NCBI GenBank assembly: GCA_050292445.1
Contig: JBNKLQ010000050.1
Coordinates: 1 to 28,085, forward strand
Length of the DNA: 28,085 bases
Reading direction: 5' to 3'
Origin: Leptofilum sp050292445
GTDB taxonomy: Bacteria; Chloroflexota; Anaerolineae; Promineifilales; Promineifilaceae
The notes under the pieces were generated by a model. The model worked only from the letters and a program-made list of their open reading frames with translations. It was not told where the DNA came from and ran no database searches. Each line of letters opens with the position of its first letter. The first letter of the stretch is position 1. Both the position numbers and the translations under genes were made by a program. Below are positions 14,704-22,795 of the stretch, one piece after another.

Positions 14704-16389
14704 TTATTCTTGCGGCACCCAGGTAACAATGTCCATTGGATTCGCCATGTTTATCGTCGCTCCTTCGATAAAAGAGCCAGACCAGAAGTTTCCGTCGCTC
14801 CAGAAATTGCCGCCACTCCAGAAGTTACCATCAGACCAGAAATTGCCATCACTCCAGAAGTTGCCACCAGACCAGAAGTTGCCGCCACTCCAGAAGTTAC
14901 CTTCGTTCCAGACGTAACCTTCTTTGTCTACCAGATAGAAGTTCCCACTTTCGTCCTGAGAAACATTGCCCTGGTAGTGGGCTGTACCTGCCAAATCCAG
15001 GCTGATATCCATGCCCTCGTTGGCGCAGCCGGTATCGGTGCTGAATGTGGCATCCCAGGCATTCACCCGACCCGCGCCCTGTTGCAAAATACTGTAAGCC
15101 AGGGTCTGATTGTCTGTAAGGGCAGGTCGTGCCGTGACCATCAAACGACACTTCAGATCATCGGGCGTCAGGCTGGGGTCTTTTTGCAGCATCAGGGCTG
15201 CTACACCACTGATGACAGCTGTTGCCTGCGAGGTGCCAGACATGATGAAGTAACGGCCGTCTACTTGATATTCTGGATAGGTAGAGGCCAGGTAGCTGTT
15301 GGCCTTCATCAACCCCATTACATGGCCACCGGGGGCAATAAGCTCTGGCTTGATAAACCCTTCGTACGTGGGACCGGTCGCAGAAAACGTTGTCAGGTAA
15401 TCGTCGTCGGGTTCCAAAGGCGTGTAATTATCGGAAAAGGCTCCCACGGTGATCACGTACGGCACGTTGCCGGGCACGCCGATGGTCATCGGGTCTGGCC
15501 CACCATTACCGGCGGCAGCCACCACCACGATCCCGGCCTGCCAGGCACGCATCACCGCCTGATTGAGCGGGTCATCCCAATAATAGGATTGCGGCGAGGC
15601 ACTGAAGGAAAGATTAACGACCCGAATGTTATAGGTATCCTTGTTCGCAATGATCCAGTCCATGCCCCGAATCACGTCCAGGTAGGTGCCAACACCGTAC
15701 TGATCAAATGCTTTGACCACGATCAGGTTAACATCCGGGGCAACACCATTGTAATACCCATTCGCATTGCCACTGCTGGCAATAACGCTGTTTATATGGG
15801 AACCATGCCCGCTGGCGTCGGTAGTTGACACGTTAAAAAAGGTTTTATCTTGGATAGCGTCATATTGCGCGACAAACCGGCTAGTACCTGTTGAAGTTTC
15901 TGTCATGAAGGAATCATTGATAAAGCCAGTATCCAAAACAGCCACAGTAACACCCGTACCTTTAATAGGTACGACGTTTTTGCCACCCCTTAAATCGTGC
16001 AGCAAATCTGCTTCCACCACCGTTGGGATATTTGTTTCCAAAGCGCCTTGTGAAACAGGCGTTGGCTTACCGGTGAGGGACGCCTCGCGATTGTTGTAGA
16101 TGCGAACAATCTGTGGGTTATTGTCCAGCAGACGGCGCTGCTGTGTCGTTAGGTTCGCACCGACGGCGCTGATCACATCGAGTTTGTGTGTGACCTCACC
16201 GCCCGCCTGCTGCACGGCCGTTGCGGCCCAATCTATCGTCTCTGCCTGGACAATGTACGATTCAACAGCGCTGGATTCCCCTGTTACCGGTTGACCGATG
16301 AGAACGGCCGTTACTGCCAGGAAAATGCAAAATAATATTAAGGCGACCAAGTAACGGCCGTTTGATAGGATAGTTCGTTGTTTATTCAT
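14704..16389 (-). CDS. Exported S8 (subtilisin-type) serine peptidase with GNFWS repeats
   Basis: This 561-residue protein has an N-terminal hydrophobic segment (about 13-31) that acts as signal peptide or anchor. An I9-like propeptide follows (about 44-104, SYIVQAETIDWAATAVQQ). The catalytic domain (about 142-447) has Asp D153 (VAVLDTG), His H195 (SGHGSH), oxyanion Asn N295 (AAAGNGG) and Ser S387 (SGTSQAT), so the triad is complete. The tail carries seven perfect-register copies of GNFWS[G/D] at residues 497-538, then a short end segment with no LPXTG or other sorting signal. It should act outside the cytoplasm. The Trp-rich repeat may form a small beta structure or bind the cell surface; this is inference. 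It lies convergent to the kinase gene and between two kinase-family paralogues. Confidence 0.92.
   Translation of the reverse strand: MNKQRTILSNGRYLVALILFCIFLAVTAVLIGQPVTGESSAVESYIVQAETIDWAATAVQQAGGEVTHKLDVISAVGANLTTQQRRLLDNNPQIVRIYNNREASLTGKPTPVSQGALETNIPTVVEADLLHDLRGGKNVVPIKGTGVTVAVLDTGFINDSFMTETSTGTSRFVAQYDAIQDKTFFNVSTTDASGHGSHINSVIASSGNANGYYNGVAPDVNLIVVKAFDQYGVGTYLDVIRGMDWIIANKDTYNIRVVNLSFSASPQSYYWDDPLNQAVMRAWQAGIVVVAAAGNGGPDPMTIGVPGNVPYVITVGAFSDNYTPLEPDDDYLTTFSATGPTYEGFIKPELIAPGGHVMGLMKANSYLASTYPEYQVDGRYFIMSGTSQATAVISGVAALMLQKDPSLTPDDLKCRLMVTARPALTDNQTLAYSILQQGAGRVNAWDATFSTDTGCANEGMDISLDLAGTAHYQGNVSQDESGNFYLVDKEGYVWNEGNFWSGGNFWSGGNFWSDGNFWSDGNFWSGGNFWSDGNFWSGSFIEGATINMANPMDIVTWVPQE
14776..14901 (-). 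repeat. Seven tandem 18-bp coding repeats (GNFWS[G/D])
   Basis: The 126-bp tract encodes seven hexapeptides. The strongly conserved core on the plus strand is CCAGAAGTT or CCAGAAATT (Trp-Phe-Asn on the coding strand), with wobble changes between copies. The amino-acid pattern is kept more strictly than third bases, which points to selection on protein. The opposite strand is also open here but only as a shadow. Confidence 0.9.
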
Positions 16390-16570
16390 AAACCCCCAAT
16401 GTCCGGTCGCACTTCATACCCGAACGTAAACTTATTGCTTGAAAAGAGTTGGCTCAAACTCTTATGGTCTACGTTTAACCAGTAATATAAAAATCTCGCA
16501 AAAAGTGTTACAAGTGTGTCAAACTAGCTTATTGAGAACCAAATATCTACCAAAACCACAAGGCAAACGG

Positions 16571-18400
16571 CTAGGCTAGCAAATCTGCTCTCATGAAATC
16601 GCGAATCTGACAATGGTCAGGCACATTCTCTAAAAAGGTTTGCTGTTGGGCTTCATCCGTAATCTTGTTGGCATACGCCATCAACTGCCTATGTGCTTCC
16701 TGTAAGATAGTTGCCGCATAGGGGTCACCGTCGGCTGCTAAAACTTCGTAACAGACCAGGTAAATGAAAAACGGCCGTGATGTTCCCTTAACCGTTTTGC
16801 CTGCCTGCAAATGAGCCAGTGCCGGTTCGATATAAGCTTTTGCCTGTTCTAAATTACGTTGCCCTAAAGTCGCACGGGCCAAACCCGCCTGCATCTCTAG
16901 AAGTTGCAATGGCTGAGCTAACTCCTGCCAAATAGCCGTGGCCTGCTGGTAAACCTGCTCTGCCTCTGCCCACTGCTGTCGCTGTAACAAAATATATGCC
17001 CGATCCTTCAGCGCCAGGCCCTCCAGCGGCAAACTTTCCATTTCCTGAGCCAGCTTTATGGCTGCCTGACTAAAAATTTCAGCCTGTTGCTCAGCCTGTA
17101 AAAAATAGTTGAAGAGGCTGAGATTGATCAGGTTCATGCCTTGTCCAAAACGCAAATCAGCCTCGCGGCAGATAGTCAGCGCTTCCCGGCTAAACTGTTG
17201 GCCCTTTTCATGCTCCCCTAAATCCAGGCAAACTGAACTAAGATTCGTCAGCACCCGAGCAGTTCCCTCTTTATCACCGATATCTTGATGAATCAGACGC
17301 GCCTCTTCCCAATGCGTCATGGCCGCTACCAATTCATTCTGAGAGTAAGCTACGATACTGAGATTGTTCAAAACCGTGCTTTCTCCCAGCCTATCCTCAA
17401 GCCCCTGGTAGAGCGGCAAGGCTTCCTCATAATACTGCCTTGCCTGATCAAACTGCCCCATATCGGTGGCACATACCCCCAAGAAGCGCAAACTATCCGC
17501 AACTAGCTGCGGCAGTTGATGCATAACGGATTGCCTCTGACTTAATTGCAATTTTTCTTGGGCTTCTTCATATTTACCCTGGCGTAGCAATGCCTGCCCC
17601 CATAACAGATAGCTACCGGCTTCATGGGCAGGAAACTGTGCCTCTGCGGCCAGCCGCAGTGCTTCGGTAGCCGCCACAATGGCAACTGTGTATTCACCCG
17701 TGACTTCAGCAAAAGCTCCCAAACGCAAAGCAACTTCCGTGCGCCACTCCTGGTCACTTTGATTCGATAGCTGATCCGCTATCTCGGCCAACTGCGTCAA
17801 GTCATCTTTTTGGGCGTCGCGGTTCCCCTGAACATGGTAAATTTTTTCGCGCGCTAGCAGCAGATGATATTGCTCAGGCAGATCATCTGTGGGGGTTAGT
17901 TCTAGAGCGCGGCTGAAGTGGGATACGGCCGTATCGTACTCATGTTGTTTGGCGGCATACTCCCCAGCCAGACGGGCATAATGTTGTTCTTTTTGCTTAT
18001 TGCCAACTTGCTGGCAATGATGAGCCAGGATAGCGGCTTGAGTTGGGTCATCCTGATAAACTGATTCCAAGGTAGTAACTATTTTCTCATGCCAGCTTTT
18101 CTTCTCCTGCTCATTAAGGGCATCTAAAAGCAATATTCGCAGTGCCTCATCGGCAAAACGAGTCTGGCCTTTTTCAATTTCTAAAATCGCAGCCGAAACA
18201 CAGCCCACAAGCCACTCCTCCAACGAAAAGTTATAGCCCAGATCAGGAATCATCTGGTTTAGGAGAGCGGTATCAATAATCGTCCCAGCTAGAGCAGCGG
18301 CCGAAAGCAAGGGATGCATCGGTTCAGGCAGGCGATTGAGCTGTCGTTGCCAGGTAAGCTCAATCCCCGCTGGGAAAAGCTGGTCAAGTAGTGAACTCAA
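16571..18400 (-). CDS. TPR-repeat protein, truncated paralogue of the adjacent kinase's C-terminal half
   Basis: This 609-residue protein aligns from its first residues (LLDQLFPAGIEL) to its end with residues about 556-1158 of the kinase at 11165-14641. Shared blocks include RVLTNLSSVCLDLGEHE versus RILTNLSSLYLDLGAFD, INLSL, LALKDR and GTSRPF. It has no kinase or ATPase domain. The first part (about 1-140) is the post-ATPase helical region; the rest is TPR repeats. The start is TTG at 18400 with GGAG about 9 nt upstream. The frame is open further back to an in-frame TAA near 18456, and the few residues before the TTG (including TSL) still resemble the kinase. It could be a working adaptor or the intact 3' remnant of a larger gene. 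The 600-codon frame has no breaks, which favours a functional protein. Confidence 0.8.
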   Translation of the reverse strand: MSSLLDQLFPAGIELTWQRQLNRLPEPMHPLLSAAALAGTIIDTALLNQMIPDLGYNFSLEEWLVGCVSAAILEIEKGQTRFADEALRILLLDALNEQEKKSWHEKIVTTLESVYQDDPTQAAILAHHCQQVGNKQKEQHYARLAGEYAAKQHEYDTAVSHFSRALELTPTDDLPEQYHLLLAREKIYHVQGNRDAQKDDLTQLAEIADQLSNQSDQEWRTEVALRLGAFAEVTGEYTVAIVAATEALRLAAEAQFPAHEAGSYLLWGQALLRQGKYEEAQEKLQLSQRQSVMHQLPQLVADSLRFLGVCATDMGQFDQARQYYEEALPLYQGLEDRLGESTVLNNLSIVAYSQNELVAAMTHWEEARLIHQDIGDKEGTARVLTNLSSVCLDLGEHEKGQQFSREALTICREADLRFGQGMNLINLSLFNYFLQAEQQAEIFSQAAIKLAQEMESLPLEGLALKDRAYILLQRQQWAEAEQVYQQATAIWQELAQPLQLLEMQAGLARATLGQRNLEQAKAYIEPALAHLQAGKTVKGTSRPFFIYLVCYEVLAADGDPYAATILQEAHRQLMAYANKITDEAQQQTFLENVPDHCQIRDFMRADLLA

Positions 18401-18425
18401 GGAAGTCGGCTCCAGGTAAGGTTCA

Positions 18426-18444
18426 CAGTCACAAAAAGTGACTG
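18426..18444. other. Perfect short hairpin CAGTCAC-AAAAA-GTGACTG
   Basis: Seven-base arms flank five A in the gap between the TPR paralogue and cydD. It lies about 26 nt before the TTG start on the minus strand, so it would sit in the 5' leader of the paralogue's transcript. It may be a protein-binding site or a remnant repeat. No other feature is supported in 18401-18575 apart from a GTGCGTCGCAC near-palindrome at 18522-18532. Confidence 0.4.
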
Positions 18445-18575
18445 CATATCCTTACATTATTGTGATATACGGGTCGCGTTGCTCTTGCCCCAGCAAGAAC
18501 TATCACAGACCTCACCAGAAAGTGCGTCGCACCTCTATGGCTGCTCGCAATTTTTCCCACTAAAATTGAGACCAA

Positions 18576-20309
18576 ATGGATAAACGATTGTTAGGCGAAG
18601 CGCGGCTGGCGCGTTTCGCCTTTTTGGCCACTGTTGGCTTGAGTTTTTTGGGCGGTCTGTTTGTTATCGGACAGGCGTTTTTGCTCAGCCGCATCATTAA
18701 CCGCGTCTTTTTAGAAGGAGCTACGCAGAGCGGTTTAGGCAGCCTGTTCGTCTGGCTGCTAGGAGCGATTGGTCTGCGGGCGCTCAACCAGGTGGGGATT
18801 CAAGTGGCAGCGGCAGAAGTAGCGATTCGCATCAAGCAAACACTGCGCCGTCGCCTGATGGCGCATTTGCTCCAGCTGGGACCGGTGTATACCCAGCAAG
18901 AGCGCAGCGGCGAGCTGGCACTTACCATCACCGACGGCATTGAGGCGCTAGACAGCTTCTTTCGTGATTATCTCCCCGCTTTGTTCATCGCCCTGCTCAT
19001 TCCGCTGACCATTTTGCTGGTGGTTGTGCCGATTGACCTGCTAACATTTGTCGTGCTCCTGGTGACGGCACCACTTATCCCCATTTTCATGGTGCTGATT
19101 GGCAAGGCGGCTGGATCATTGGCCAACAGCCGCTATGCCCAGCTCAGCCAGATGAGCGCCCATTTTCTGGACGTGATGCAGGGCTTGACAACGCTGAAAC
19201 TTTTCAATCGCAGTCGAGCACAAATCAAAATTATTGCCCAGATGACGGATCGCTACCGGCAAAGCACGCTGGCGGTGCTGCGCGTGGCGTTTTTGTCCGC
19301 CTTTACACTGGAACTGCTGGCAACCATTAGCGTGGCGGTGGTGGCGGTGGAGATTGGCCTGCGTTTGCTTTACGGCCGTCTTCCCTTTGAGCAAGCCTTG
19401 TTTCTTTTAGTCATCGCCCCAGAGTTCTATATGCCGCTGCGCCAGTTGGGAGCCAAATTCCACGCTGGGCGGGATGGCACGGCTGCCGCCGAGCGTATTT
19501 ACACTATCCTCAATGCCCCCTTGCCGGAGCCAGAAGGCGGTACGGCCGTTCCCCATTTCAACCAGATTCGCTTCGAGAACGTGTCGGTGACGTTTGGCAC
19601 TGATGAGCGACCGGCGCTGGATCGGTTTTCACTCACGATAAACAAGGGAGAACGAGTAGCGCTGGTGGGTGCCACCGGCAGCGGCAAATCCACCGTGGCC
19701 AACTTGCTGCTCCGGTTTGTGACGCCGACAAACGGCCGTCTCCAGCTCATCAATCAAACAGAAAACATCCCCTTGAGCCAGATAGACGCAAAACAGTGGC
19801 GCGCCCAGATCGGCTGGGTGCCACAGCGTGGCTACCTCTTCAACATGAGCGTGGCGGACAACATCCGCCTGGGGCGTGCAGACGCAACCGAGGCACAAAT
19901 AATGGCGGCGGCGCAAGCGGCCAACGCCCATACCTTCATTCAAGCACTGCCGCAAGGGTACAAGACCATTCTGGGTGAAAACGGCACCCGCCTGAGCGGC
20001 GGACAGGCCCAGCGCATCGCCCTGGCACGTGCCCTGGTACGATCCGCGCCCATCTACATTTTTGACGAAGCTACCGCCAACTTGGACACAGACAATGAGC
20101 GTGTCATTCAGCAAAATCTGGCAGCCCTCACGGCAAATGCAACCGTGCTGATCATCGCCCACCGGCTGGAAACAATTCGTCAGGTGGACAAAATTGTGGT
20201 GCTGGATAACGGCCGTATCGTGGAAAGTGGCACCCATCAGGAACTGCTCAAACGGCAGGGCGCTTATTTTCAACTGCTACACGCCTTTGGAGAGGGGGGC
20301 TATGTTTAA
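18576..20309 (+). CDS. cydD: Thiol reductant ABC exporter subunit CydD
   Basis: This is a 577-residue fused membrane-ATPase half-transporter. Residues about 1-310 carry around six transmembrane helices, including the segments from A15 to L37, PALFIALLIPLTILLVVV and LLTFVVLLVTAPLIPIFMVLIG. The CydD-typical stretch EFYMPLRQLGAKFHAGRDGTAAAERI comes before the ATPase. The nucleotide-binding domain has Walker A GATGSGKST (about 364-372), signature LSGGQAQRIALARAL (about 473) and Walker B IYIFDEATANLD (about 491-502). With CydC it exports glutathione/cysteine-type thiols, or in some views haem, across the membrane and is needed to assemble cytochrome bd oxidase. The cydAB genes are not in the window. 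Its stop overlaps the CydC start by 8 nt. A TAAAAT box 9 nt before the ATG may be its -10. Confidence 0.93.
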   Translation: MDKRLLGEARLARFAFLATVGLSFLGGLFVIGQAFLLSRIINRVFLEGATQSGLGSLFVWLLGAIGLRALNQVGIQVAAAEVAIRIKQTLRRRLMAHLLQLGPVYTQQERSGELALTITDGIEALDSFFRDYLPALFIALLIPLTILLVVVPIDLLTFVVLLVTAPLIPIFMVLIGKAAGSLANSRYAQLSQMSAHFLDVMQGLTTLKLFNRSRAQIKIIAQMTDRYRQSTLAVLRVAFLSAFTLELLATISVAVVAVEIGLRLLYGRLPFEQALFLLVIAPEFYMPLRQLGAKFHAGRDGTAAAERIYTILNAPLPEPEGGTAVPHFNQIRFENVSVTFGTDERPALDRFSLTINKGERVALVGATGSGKSTVANLLLRFVTPTNGRLQLINQTENIPLSQIDAKQWRAQIGWVPQRGYLFNMSVADNIRLGRADATEAQIMAAAQAANAHTFIQALPQGYKTILGENGTRLSGGQAQRIALARALVRSAPIYIFDEATANLDTDNERVIQQNLAALTANATVLIIAHRLETIRQVDKIVVLDNGRIVESGTHQELLKRQGAYFQLLHAFGEGGYV

Positions 20310-21939
20310 CTCTAGCCTGGGCCAGGTGCTGCGTTTGATACGGCCGTTTTGGCGGCGGGTAATGCTGGCCCTGCTGCTCAGTGTCCTAACCATTGGCAGC
20401 AGCATCGCCCTCATGATGACCTCCGCCTGGCTGATCAGTACGGCCGCTTTGCAGCTGGGAATCACCTCATTGGGCCTGGCCCCAACGGCCGTTCGCTTTT
20501 TTGGCCTGTCACGCGCCGTCTTCCGCTACCTGGAGCGGCTGGTCAGCCACGACGTCACCTTCCGCCTACTGGCTCGGCTGCGGGTCTGGTTTTACGAGCG
20601 CATTGAACCGCTGTCGCTGGTCCAACTACAATCGTTCCGCAGCGGTGACCTGATGTCGCGGGTGGTTTCTGACGTGGAAGAGCTGCAAAACTTCTATTTG
20701 CGCGTCGTCAGCCCGCCCATCGTCGCCATCATCGTCACCGCCATCATGGGAGCCGCCTTCAGCCTGTTCGACGGCCGTACCGCGCTGGTTTTGGTTGCGT
20801 TCATGGGGATAACCGGCAGCGTCTTGCCCCTGTTCACGCGCTGGATGGGAGAAAACATAGGCCAGCGGCAAGTAACCCAACGCACCCAGCTAAACAGCCA
20901 TCTAGTGGATACGGTGCAAGGGATGGCCGACAGCATTGCGTTTGGCTATGCAACCAGTCTGGGGGAAACGTTGGGAAAGATGAACGGCCGTCTCACCCAA
21001 ACAGAGCGACAGATGGGATGGTTAGATGGCGTGCAAAACGGCCTATCCGTGCTGATGGTCAATCTGGCAGCGGCCTGTGTGCTATGGACGGCCGTTGGCC
21101 GGATCGAAGGGGTATTGCTGGCCACCTTAACCCTGGGCACGATTGCCGCTTTCGAAGCGATCACGCCGCTGGCCCTGGCCGGACAACATTTGGGTCAAGA
21201 GCAAACGGCCGCTAATCATGTGTTTGAGATCATTAACAGCACACCAGCCGTTCCCGGAGCACCACCACTGCCCATATCACTCCCAGATAGCCCCGCACTC
21301 GCCTTGGAAAAAGTCACGTTCCGCTACGGGCTAGAAGAACGACCCGTATTTACAAATTTCTCGTTGGCTATTCCTTATGGAACACGACTGCTGCTAACCG
21401 GGGAAAGCGGCGCTGGCAAATCATCCCTCATCAACGTTTTGCTGCGGTTTACTGAATACGAGGCGGGGCAAATCAGGGTCGGACAAACTGATTTAAGGTC
21501 GATTCCCCACGAGACGGTGCGGCAGCTTTTTGGCGTGATGACCCAGCGCACCCATCTTTTTAACACCACCATTGGCGAAAACATTCGGATTGGCCGGAAA
21601 TCAGCCAGCGATGAGGCCGTTGTGGCCGCAGCCCAGGCAGCTCACATTCACCAGTTCATCACCTCATTGCCAGATGGGTATAACACGTACGTCGGCGAGG
21701 GCGGTGCGCTGCTAAGCGGCGGGGAGCGCCAGCGCATTGCCCTGGCGCGCATGTTGTTAAAAGATGCACCAATCTGGTTGCTGGATGAGATTACGGCCAA
21801 CCTGGACCCCATTACGGCAGCCAATGTGCTGCAAGCGGTATTAACCGCCGGGGCAAACCGGACAATCATCTTAATGACACACCGTACCAGGTTGGTAGAA
21901 AGCCACTCATTTCACCAGCGCGTACAGTTAGGCACATAA
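20302..21939 (+). CDS. cydC: Thiol reductant ABC exporter subunit CydC
   Basis: The ATG at 20302 (545 aa) is chosen because a purine-rich GAGAGGGGGG lies just upstream and it begins MFNSSLGQVLRLIRPFWRRVM, a usual CydC start; an upstream in-frame ATG at 20194 lies deep inside cydD. The membrane part (about 1-310) has around six helices and the characteristic RYLERLVSHDVTFRLLARLRVWFYERIEPL segment. The ATPase has Walker A GESGAGKSS (about 367-375), signature LSGGERQRIALARML (about 471) and Walker B IWLLDEITANLD. It forms the heterodimer with CydD. The 8-nt gene overlap suggests coupled translation and equal amounts. Confidence 0.93.
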   Translation: MFNSSLGQVLRLIRPFWRRVMLALLLSVLTIGSSIALMMTSAWLISTAALQLGITSLGLAPTAVRFFGLSRAVFRYLERLVSHDVTFRLLARLRVWFYERIEPLSLVQLQSFRSGDLMSRVVSDVEELQNFYLRVVSPPIVAIIVTAIMGAAFSLFDGRTALVLVAFMGITGSVLPLFTRWMGENIGQRQVTQRTQLNSHLVDTVQGMADSIAFGYATSLGETLGKMNGRLTQTERQMGWLDGVQNGLSVLMVNLAAACVLWTAVGRIEGVLLATLTLGTIAAFEAITPLALAGQHLGQEQTAANHVFEIINSTPAVPGAPPLPISLPDSPALALEKVTFRYGLEERPVFTNFSLAIPYGTRLLLTGESGAGKSSLINVLLRFTEYEAGQIRVGQTDLRSIPHETVRQLFGVMTQRTHLFNTTIGENIRIGRKSASDEAVVAAAQAAHIHQFITSLPDGYNTYVGEGGALLSGGERQRIALARMLLKDAPIWLLDEITANLDPITAANVLQAVLTAGANRTIILMTHRTRLVESHSFHQRVQLGT

Positions 21940-21948
21940 ATGATTATT

Positions 21949-22683
21949 TCAAGTAATGAGGTGGGTTGGCAGATGATCGAGCCGGTTTAAGTAAACCAAC
22001 TCGACCTGCTCTGCGCCAAAATCCAGACGAGTGATGGACGTATTGTTGGCGTGCAGCCAGAGTAAATTCTCACCTTCATGATTGTCAAGCGTCGTAAAAC
22101 CCAACAATGTTCGGATGATCGCCACAAAAAACCCACCATGCGTAACAATTGCCACCCGATCCGTTGGCATATGGCGCTGTTGCAGGTCTGCGAGGAATGA
22201 TTTGGCGCGTACCATCGCCTGGTCTGGCGGTTCATACGGCCGTTGCCACCAGCCAGCCTCGCCCAATGAATCTGGCAAAACGAGATGCGGATACTCTGTG
22301 GCAAAGTAAGCACGGTTGGGACCCGGCAATCCGATCCGTTCAGCCGTATCTAGATTGTGTTCAAAAATGCCGCCAAACTCATGAATAATTTCCCAGGCAA
22401 CCAACGGGATAGGCACCTGTTGCGCAATGACGCTGCCGGTAGCAATAGCCCGCTGCATGAGGCTGGTGTACAGATGCGTAAAATGGTAACCGTTTCGGTT
22501 ATGCAGATCGTCTTTGGGGGCTGCACTTTCCCAATGTTGGGCAATATAGTGGGCCAGACAATGCGCCTGTTGCTGTCCAATTTCTGTTAGCAAGGGATCA
22601 GATGAACGGCCGTTACTGCTCCCCGTCCGCGCCCACAGCGCATTATTTTCCGATTGAGCGTGTCGAATAATGTATAGTTGCAT
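21949..22683 (-). CDS. Histidine phosphatase family protein (phosphoglycerate-mutase-like)
   Basis: The ATG at 22683 (244 aa) gives the family start MQLYIIRHAQSENN with catalytic H8 in the RHxxS motif. An upstream ATG at 22797 would add a 38-residue segment unlike the family and run through the promoter. The second catalytic His is in VTHGGFFVAIIRTLL, and ERIGLPGPN and the acid region (EIIHEFGGIFE) fit the fold. These enzymes remove or move phosphate through a phospho-His intermediate; the substrate cannot be told. There is no Shine-Dalgarno sequence. A promoter whose -10 ends 6 nt before the ATG predicts a leaderless mRNA. It is divergent from the TetR-type gene and convergent with cydC. Confidence 0.88.
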   Translation of the reverse strand: MQLYIIRHAQSENNALWARTGSSNGRSSDPLLTEIGQQQAHCLAHYIAQHWESAAPKDDLHNRNGYHFTHLYTSLMQRAIATGSVIAQQVPIPLVAWEIIHEFGGIFEHNLDTAERIGLPGPNRAYFATEYPHLVLPDSLGEAGWWQRPYEPPDQAMVRAKSFLADLQQRHMPTDRVAIVTHGGFFVAIIRTLLGFTTLDNHEGENLLWLHANNTSITRLDFGAEQVELVYLNRLDHLPTHLIT

Positions 22684-22689
22684 GGCTGA

Positions 22690-22718
22690 ATTGTAGAGGT
22701 GCCTCACACCTCCGGCAA
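22690..22718 (-). promoter_or_regulatory. Phosphatase promoter with an inverted-repeat spacer, predicted leaderless
   Basis: On the minus strand the order is TTGCCG (22713-22718), 17 bases, TACAAT (22690-22695), six bases, ATG. The 17-base spacer (22696-22712) is exactly an inverted repeat, GAGGTG-5 nt-CACCTC, so a dimeric regulator could sit between the two boxes. Alternatively the repeat is one of the dispersed intergenic hairpins that happens to fall there. Confidence 0.55.
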
Positions 22719-22759
22719 ATTCAAGACATCCCCACGTGCCGCAAAAGTCTAATTGGTTA

Positions 22760-22795
22760 TTGACAACGAACGATACGATAGATAGAATATCTATC
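22760..22795 (+). promoter_or_regulatory. tetR promoter with operator over the -10 box, predicted leaderless
   Basis: TTGACA (22760-22765, perfect consensus), 17 bases, TAGAAT (22783-22788, one base from consensus), then 7 bases and the ATG at 22796. An inverted repeat GATAGAT-AGAAT-ATCTATC spans 22777-22795, with the -10 box in its centre and its right arm touching the ATG. This is a likely operator for the TetR-type protein itself. There is no Shine-Dalgarno sequence, so the mRNA should start at or next to the A of the ATG. Confidence 0.75.

Noticed and set aside
14776..14901. Possible CRISPR-like array
   Set aside because: The 18-bp units have no spacers, keep reading frame and encode a conserved hexapeptide within the protease gene.
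14710..15828. Long 372-codon frame on the plus strand opposite the subtilase
   Set aside because: It is antisense to a complete S8 peptidase with full catalytic triad. Its repeats are just the reverse of the GNFWS codons and it resembles no family.
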